Shown here: positions 6,024 to 9,916 of the stretch, piece after piece
Position numbering within the stretch: the stretch's first letter is position 1
Layout of the letters: every line of letters starts with the position of its first letter
From: Nitrospirota bacterium
GTDB taxonomy: Bacteria; Nitrospirota; CAKKRA01; 9FT-COMBO-42-15
Assembly: GCA_016195585.1 (NCBI GenBank)
Contig: JACPZJ010000173.1
Coordinates: forward strand, 1 to 9,916
DNA: 9,916 bases
Direction of reading: 5' to 3'
The notes under the pieces: model-generated
Seen by the model: the letters and a program-made list of their open reading frames with translations, nothing else
The model's database searches: none
Told to the model about the DNA's origin: nothing
Made by a program: the position numbers and the translations under genes

Positions 6024-8696
6024 AAGGTAATAATTGACAACAAAGAAATAATCGCCAATGAAGGCGAGACCGTACTTGAGGCGGCAAAGCGGGCAGGGTT
6101 AAAAATACCGACCCTTTGCCATCATCCCAGACTAAGCAATTACGGCGGATGCCGTGTCTGCGTGGTTGAGGTTGGAGGCATGAACAGGCTTATTACATCC
6201 TGCACAACGCCTGTATCTGACGGCATGGTGGTTACAACTGACTCCCCAAAGATAAGGGAAACGAGAAAGACACTCCTTGAGCTTATACTCTCTGACCATC
6301 CCAATGACTGCATGACCTGCGATAAGACAGGAGAATGCGCCTTGCAGGATCTTGCCTATGAGTATGGCGCTAATGTAAAAGAGAATCCCTATGATGGCGC
6401 AATGAGGCAATATCCTACAGAGGACAAGAACCAATTTATCATAAGAGACTTCTCAAAGTGTATACTTTGTGCAAAGTGTACGCGCGTATGCGACGAGGTT
6501 AGGGCAGTTGGCGCAATAGATATAATGAAAAGGGGATTCTACGCAAAGGTTGCAACGTCCTTTGATGGAGTATTAGACTGCGAATTCTGCGGCAATTGCG
6601 TTGATGTCTGCCCTGTTGGTTCATTAACAGAGAAATTGGCAAAAGGCAAGGGAAGGACATGGGAGACAGGGAAGGTTGATACGATCTGCGGTTATTGCGG
6701 GGTAGGCTGCGGTATTACCCTGCATATAAAGGACAACACCGTAATAAAGGTCACGCCAACAGAAAAAGAAAGCGTTAATAATGGGGCGCTTTGCGTTAAG
6801 GGCAAATTTGCCTATGACTTCATCAATAATAAAGACCGGCTTACAAGGCCATTGATTAAAAAGGATGACAAATTTGTTGAGGCGAGCTGGGATGAGGCCA
6901 TAGATTATACTGTTAAAAGATTAAAGGAAATAAAAGAGAAATACGGCAGTAACAGCATCGGCGGCCTGAGCTCAGCAAGGTGCACGAATGAAGAGAACTA
7001 TATATTCCAGAAGTTCATCCGTGCGGGCATAGGCACAAACAATGTTGACCACTGCGCAAGATACTGACACAGCTCTACGGTCGCCGGTCTGGCGATCGCA
7101 TTTGGCGCAGGCGCTGCCACCAACTCCATGGATGAGGTTGAAAAGACAGACCTCATATTTGTCATAGGCTCAAATACAACAGAGGCGCACCCAGTAGCAG
7201 CCCTTGGTCTTAAAAAGGCTGTGCGATACAACGGCACAAAGCTCATCGTGGCTGATCCAAGAAGGATTGACCTCTGCCGCTTCGCGGATCTGCATCTTGG
7301 ACACAGGCCTGCAACTGATGTGGCGCTCATAAATGGCATATTAAAGGTAATTATTGATGAGGACCTGATAAATAAAGAATTTATAAATGAGAGGACAGAG
7401 GGTTTTGAGGATGTAAGGAATTTATTAAGCAGATTTACCATCGATGAGGCGGAGAGAATAACAGGTGTGCCAAAGGAGAAGATTGTAAAGGCAGCAAGGA
7501 TGTATGCAGGCGCAAAGAATGCCTTAATCTATTACACAATGGGTATTACACAACATTCAAATGGCACAGGCAATGTCCTCTCCCTTGCGAATCTTGTCCT
7601 TGCAACAGGAAAGATCGGCAGAGAAGGCTCAGGCCTGAATCCATTAAGGGGACAGAACAATGTTCAGGGCGCCTGTGATGCCGGCGCCATCTCAGAATAC
7701 TATCCGGGTTATCAGAAGGTCAACGACGAAAAGAATAGGGAGAAATTTGAAAGGCTATGGGGAGCAAAGCTTTCTGAAAAAATAGGGCTTACTGCAACAG
7801 AAATGACAGAGGCAGCAGATGCAGAGAAAATAAAGGCAATGTATGTAATGGGTGAAAACCCGCTTATCTCTGATCCTGATATAAATCACACGAGGGCAGC
7901 CTTTTCAAAGATTGAATTTCTTGTTGTTCAGGATATCTTTATGTCCGAGACTGCAGAGCTTGCCCATGTTATCCTCCCTGCATCATGCTTTGCAGAAAAG
8001 GACGGGACATTTACAAATACAGAGCGCCGCGTGCAGCGGGTAAGAAAAGCGGTTGAGCCGCCGGGCGAGGCAATGGAGGACTGGCAGATTATAATGAAGA
8101 TCTCCAATGCCTTTGGCTGTAAGATGGAATACGAGCATCCATCACAAATCATGGATGAGCTTGCGCTCTCAATGCCGCAGTGTGCCGGCATCTCCTTTGA
8201 CAGGCTGAATGGCCTCGGTATCCAGTGGCCATGCCCTGATAAGGCCCATCCCGGCACAAGGACGCTTCATAAGGAAAGATTTACCAGAGGCAAAGGCCTT
8301 TTTAAGCCTGTTGAGTATATACCGCCAAGGGAGCTTCCAGATAAAGAATACCCATTTACGCTTACCACAGGAAGGATGCTTACGCATTACCATACAGGCA
8401 CAATGACGAGACGTTCAGCAGGGACAAATGAGCATGTTAAGGAGGGATATGTGGAGATAAGCCCTGAGGATGCTAACAGGCTCAATATTAAGAATGGAGA
8501 AAAGATAAGGGTTTCATCAAGAAGGGGGCAAATAGATATAAAGGCAAAGGTTACTACAATGGTTTCTCCTGGTATTGTATTTATCCCGTTTCATTTTAAA
8601 GAGGCAGCGGCAAATGTATTAACAAGCAGGGAGCTTGACCCAATAGCAAAGATACCAGAGTTGAAGTCATGCGCTGTGAAGATAGAAAAGAAATAG
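6021..8696 (+). CDS. fdhA: Selenocysteine-containing formate dehydrogenase alpha subunit with NuoG/HydA-like N-terminus (UGA 7065-7067 read as Sec)
   Basis: This catalytic subunit interconverts CO2 and formate at a molybdenum- or tungsten-bis-pyranopterin centre, the first step of the methyl branch. With the in-frame UGA read as selenocysteine the product is 891 residues, close to the ~900 of Moorella FdhA. The N-terminus carries a [2Fe-2S] site (C33, C44, C47, C61), a His-ligated [4Fe-4S] site (H93, C97, C100, C106) and a two-cluster ferredoxin (C147/C150/C153/C157; C187/C190/C193/C197). The molybdopterin domain begins with a [4Fe-4S] site (C223, C226, C230, C258). Sec349 sits in DHCARY-U-HSSTVAGLA, the canonical active-site setting. 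Homology continues without a break after the UGA through GSNTTEAHP, GRIGREGSGLNPLRGQNNVQGACD-like sequence and the C-terminal MopB cap, GYVEISPEDANRLNI. The NuoE/NuoF-like genes upstream suggest NAD(P)(H), perhaps with ferredoxin, as electron partner. No signal peptide is seen, so it is cytoplasmic. The UGA would be misread as a stop by a standard gene caller. Confidence 0.95.
7065..7098 (+). promoter_or_regulatory. Selenocysteine UGA codon plus bacterial SECIS hairpin
   Basis: After UGA (7065-7067) a hairpin forms from CGGTCGCC (7078-7085) and GGCGATCG (7091-7098), 8 bp with one G-U pair, closing a 5-nt GGUCU loop (7086-7090). E. coli fdhF, as I recall it, has the same GGUCU loop and the same 11-nt gap between UGA and the GGU-stem, so SelB binding is strongly expected. 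The hairpin lies inside the coding sequence, as in all bacterial SECIS elements, and encodes TVAGLA. Confidence 0.92.
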
Positions 8697-8777
8697 TAGG
8701 GGCTTAGGCTTTTGTAGGCACGGTTTTAACCGTGCCTTTTGCACGAATAAATTCGTGCCTACAGCCTGCCCTACTAT
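8693..8777. repeat. Nested three-tier palindrome overlapping the fdhA stop codon
   Basis: Outer arms ATAGTAGGG (8693-8701) and CCCTACTAT (8769-8777) are perfect 9-bp inverted repeats. A middle tier pairs TGTAGGCACG (8713-8722) with CGTGCCTACA (8754-8763), a perfect 10 bp, flanked by AGGCT (8706-8710) and AGCCT (8763-8767). Two inner hairpins are also perfect: GGCACGGTT/AACCGTGCC (8717-8736) and GCACGAAT/ATTCGTGC (8741-8758). The fdhA stop TAG (8694-8696) lies in the left outer arm. This looks like a mobile or dispersed palindromic element whose end supplies the 3' end of the gene. Confidence 0.75.
8717..8740 (+). terminator. Possible intrinsic terminator after fdhA
   Basis: A perfect 9-bp GC-containing hairpin with a 2-nt loop (8717-8736) is followed directly by TTTT (8737-8740). 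It lies 20 bp after the fdhA stop. The U-tract is short, and the hairpin is also part of the nested palindrome, so partial termination or mRNA 3'-end protection is as likely as full termination. Confidence 0.4.
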
Positions 8778-8781
8778 CTTT

Positions 8782-8801
8782 GCAGGAATAACAAACTCAT
8801 T
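8782..8801 (+). repeat. Partial copy of the 5792-5870 repeat's right end
   Basis: GCAGGAATAACAAACTCATT here matches 5859-5878 at 18 of 20 positions, including bases just outside the palindromic arm. No matching left arm is seen nearby, so this is a solo or eroded end of the same repeat family, inserted next to a different palindrome. Confidence 0.55.
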
Positions 8802-8838
8802 GTAATTTTAATTTTTAATTCAGGGGAGGGAAATAACT

Positions 8839-9916
8839 ATGCCGCTTGATCCAACTAAACACGCAGATTGGGAGATCGCTGAAGCAGCCGAGGCCCACAT
8901 GAAGACCGTTTATCAGTTAGGAGAGGAGCTCGGATTAGAAAAACAGGAGCTTCTTCCTCACGGACACTACGTTGCCAAGGTGGACTTCAAAAATGTTTTA
9001 AATCGTCTTAGCAAAAAATCTGATGGCAAGTATATTGATGTAACTGCCATCACGCCAACGCCGCTCGGCGAGGGGAAATCAACAACCACCATTGGATTAA
9101 CAGAAGGGCTCGGCAAGAGGGGAAAGAATGTTATTGCAGCCATCCGCCAGCCTTCCGGCGGGCCAACAATGAACATCAAAGGCTCTGCAGCAGGAGGCGG
9201 GCTTGCGCAGTGCGTGCCGCTGACGCCGTTTTCTCTGGGCTTAACAGGCGATATAAATGCCATTATAAATGCCCATAACCTCGCAATGGTTGCGCTAACC
9301 TCACGGATGCAGCATGAATTTAATTATAATGACGAGCAGCTTTCAAAGCGCAAGTTAAAAAGGCTTAACATAGACCCGCGCAATGTTGAGATGAAATGGA
9401 TAATGGATTTCTGCGCACAGGCATTGAGGGATATAATCATCGGCCTCGGCGGCAAGGATGACGGCTTTATGATGCGTTCTGGCTTTGCCATTGCAGTATC
9501 ATCAGAGGTTATGGCTATCCTCGCTGTTGCCAAAGACCTGAAGGATATGCGCGAGAGGATGGGAAAGATCGTTGTCGCATACGATAAAACCGGCAAGCCG
9601 GTAACAACGAGCGACCTTGATGTAGCAGGCGCAATGACAGCATGGATGGCAGAGGCAATAAATCCAAATCTTATGCAGACTATAGAGGGACAGCCTGTAT
9701 TTGTCCATGCAGGGCCATTTGCAAATATTGCCATTGGCCAATCATCCATCATTGCAGATAGAATCGCGCTCAAGCTCGGCGACTATGTTGTGACAGAATC
9801 TGGATTTGGCGCAGACATCGGATTTGAGAAATTCTGGAATCTAAAGTGCAGGTTCTCAGGCTTAAAGCCCCATGCTGCAGTTGTTGTTGCAACCATCAGG
9901 GCATTAAAGTGCCACG
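8839..9916 (+). CDS. fhs: Formate-tetrahydrofolate ligase, 3'-truncated by window edge
   Basis: Fhs (formyl-THF synthetase) uses ATP to join formate to tetrahydrofolate, the second step of the methyl branch and the consumer of the formate made by the upstream enzyme. The first 359 residues are present; the family is about 560-590 long. The ATP-binding loop TPTPLGEGKST spans 72-82. Other signatures are GPTMNIKGSAAGGG (108-121), GDINAI (137-142), NIDPRNVEMKW (177-187), RDIIIGLGGK (197-206), HAGPFANIA (290-298) and TESGFGADIGFEKF (319-332). ATG 8839 is preceded by GGGGAGGG (8823-8830) at 8-nt spacing. Between AHNL and NIDPR the protein has about 20 more residues (roughly 155-176, charged, with QLSKRKLKRL) than short clostridial forms. 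The palindrome and possible terminator upstream suggest fhs may be partly uncoupled from fdhA. Confidence 0.95.
   Translation, partial: MPLDPTKHADWEIAEAAEAHMKTVYQLGEELGLEKQELLPHGHYVAKVDFKNVLNRLSKKSDGKYIDVTAITPTPLGEGKSTTTIGLTEGLGKRGKNVIAAIRQPSGGPTMNIKGSAAGGGLAQCVPLTPFSLGLTGDINAIINAHNLAMVALTSRMQHEFNYNDEQLSKRKLKRLNIDPRNVEMKWIMDFCAQALRDIIIGLGGKDDGFMMRSGFAIAVSSEVMAILAVAKDLKDMRERMGKIVVAYDKTGKPVTTSDLDVAGAMTAWMAEAINPNLMQTIEGQPVFVHAGPFANIAIGQSSIIADRIALKLGDYVVTESGFGADIGFEKFWNLKCRFSGLKPHAAVVVATIRALKCH

Noticed and set aside
7065..7067. TGA as a true stop giving two separate formate dehydrogenase genes, the second starting at ATG 7128
   Set aside because: Protein homology is continuous in frame across the TGA (HSSTVAGLAIAFG...), the codon is at the known Sec position, and a SECIS hairpin follows. 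No ribosome site precedes 7128.
3312..8838. CRISPR array or attachment site in the repeat-bearing spacers
   Set aside because: The repeats are single palindromic blocks of different sequence, with no regular repeat-spacer periodicity, no integrase and no tRNA.
250..9773. Many antisense and out-of-frame open stretches (for example 4681-5136, 7928-8257 and 9324-9773 on the minus strand)
   Set aside because: All lie inside strongly recognised genes on the + strand, resemble no family, and are expected shadows of biased codon use.

Overview
This window is part of a Wood-Ljungdahl (reductive acetyl-CoA) gene cluster, with every gene on the + strand. It suggests a strictly anaerobic, CO2-fixing or acetyl-CoA-oxidising bacterium that uses selenocysteine. 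Base composition is moderate to low GC, and spacers are rich in palindromic dispersed repeats. These repeats resemble ones I associate from memory with Nitrospirota and deltaproteobacterial-grade genomes, but the lineage cannot be fixed from this window. The ACS protein carries an N-terminal A1-type domain, which points to Bacteria rather than Archaea.

Layout: (1) 2-1114 is the 3' part of acsC, the corrinoid iron-sulfur protein large subunit. (2) 1115-1222 is an AT-rich spacer with a perfect consensus sigma70-type promoter and a 7-bp inverted repeat next to it. (3) 1223-2197 and 2184-3311 are the two parts of acetyl-CoA synthase (acsB). They lie in different frames, and about 36 conserved residues at the A1/A2 domain boundary are missing between them. 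(4) 3312-3425 is a spacer with an imperfect palindromic repeat. (5) 3429-3905 and 3908-5779 are NuoE-like and NuoF-like diaphorase subunits. (6) 5780-6020 is a spacer holding two different palindromic repeats side by side. (7) 6021-8696 is a selenocysteine formate dehydrogenase with a NuoG/HydA-like N-terminus. Its in-frame UGA at 7065-7067 is followed by a clear bacterial SECIS hairpin. (8) 8697-8838 is a nested palindrome overlapping the fdhA stop codon, with a possible terminator and a partial copy of the earlier repeat. (9) 8839-9916 is the 5' part of fhs, formate-tetrahydrofolate ligase.

Working together: the formate dehydrogenase and its two diaphorase subunits would interconvert CO2 and formate using NAD(P)H, possibly with ferredoxin. 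Fhs then activates formate to formyl-THF (methyl branch). AcsC delivers the methyl group to AcsB, which assembles acetyl-CoA from methyl, CO and CoA (carbonyl branch). The main anomalies are the broken acsB, the textbook SECIS element, and the different palindromic repeats in the three largest downstream spacers. I did not find a wholly unknown system here.
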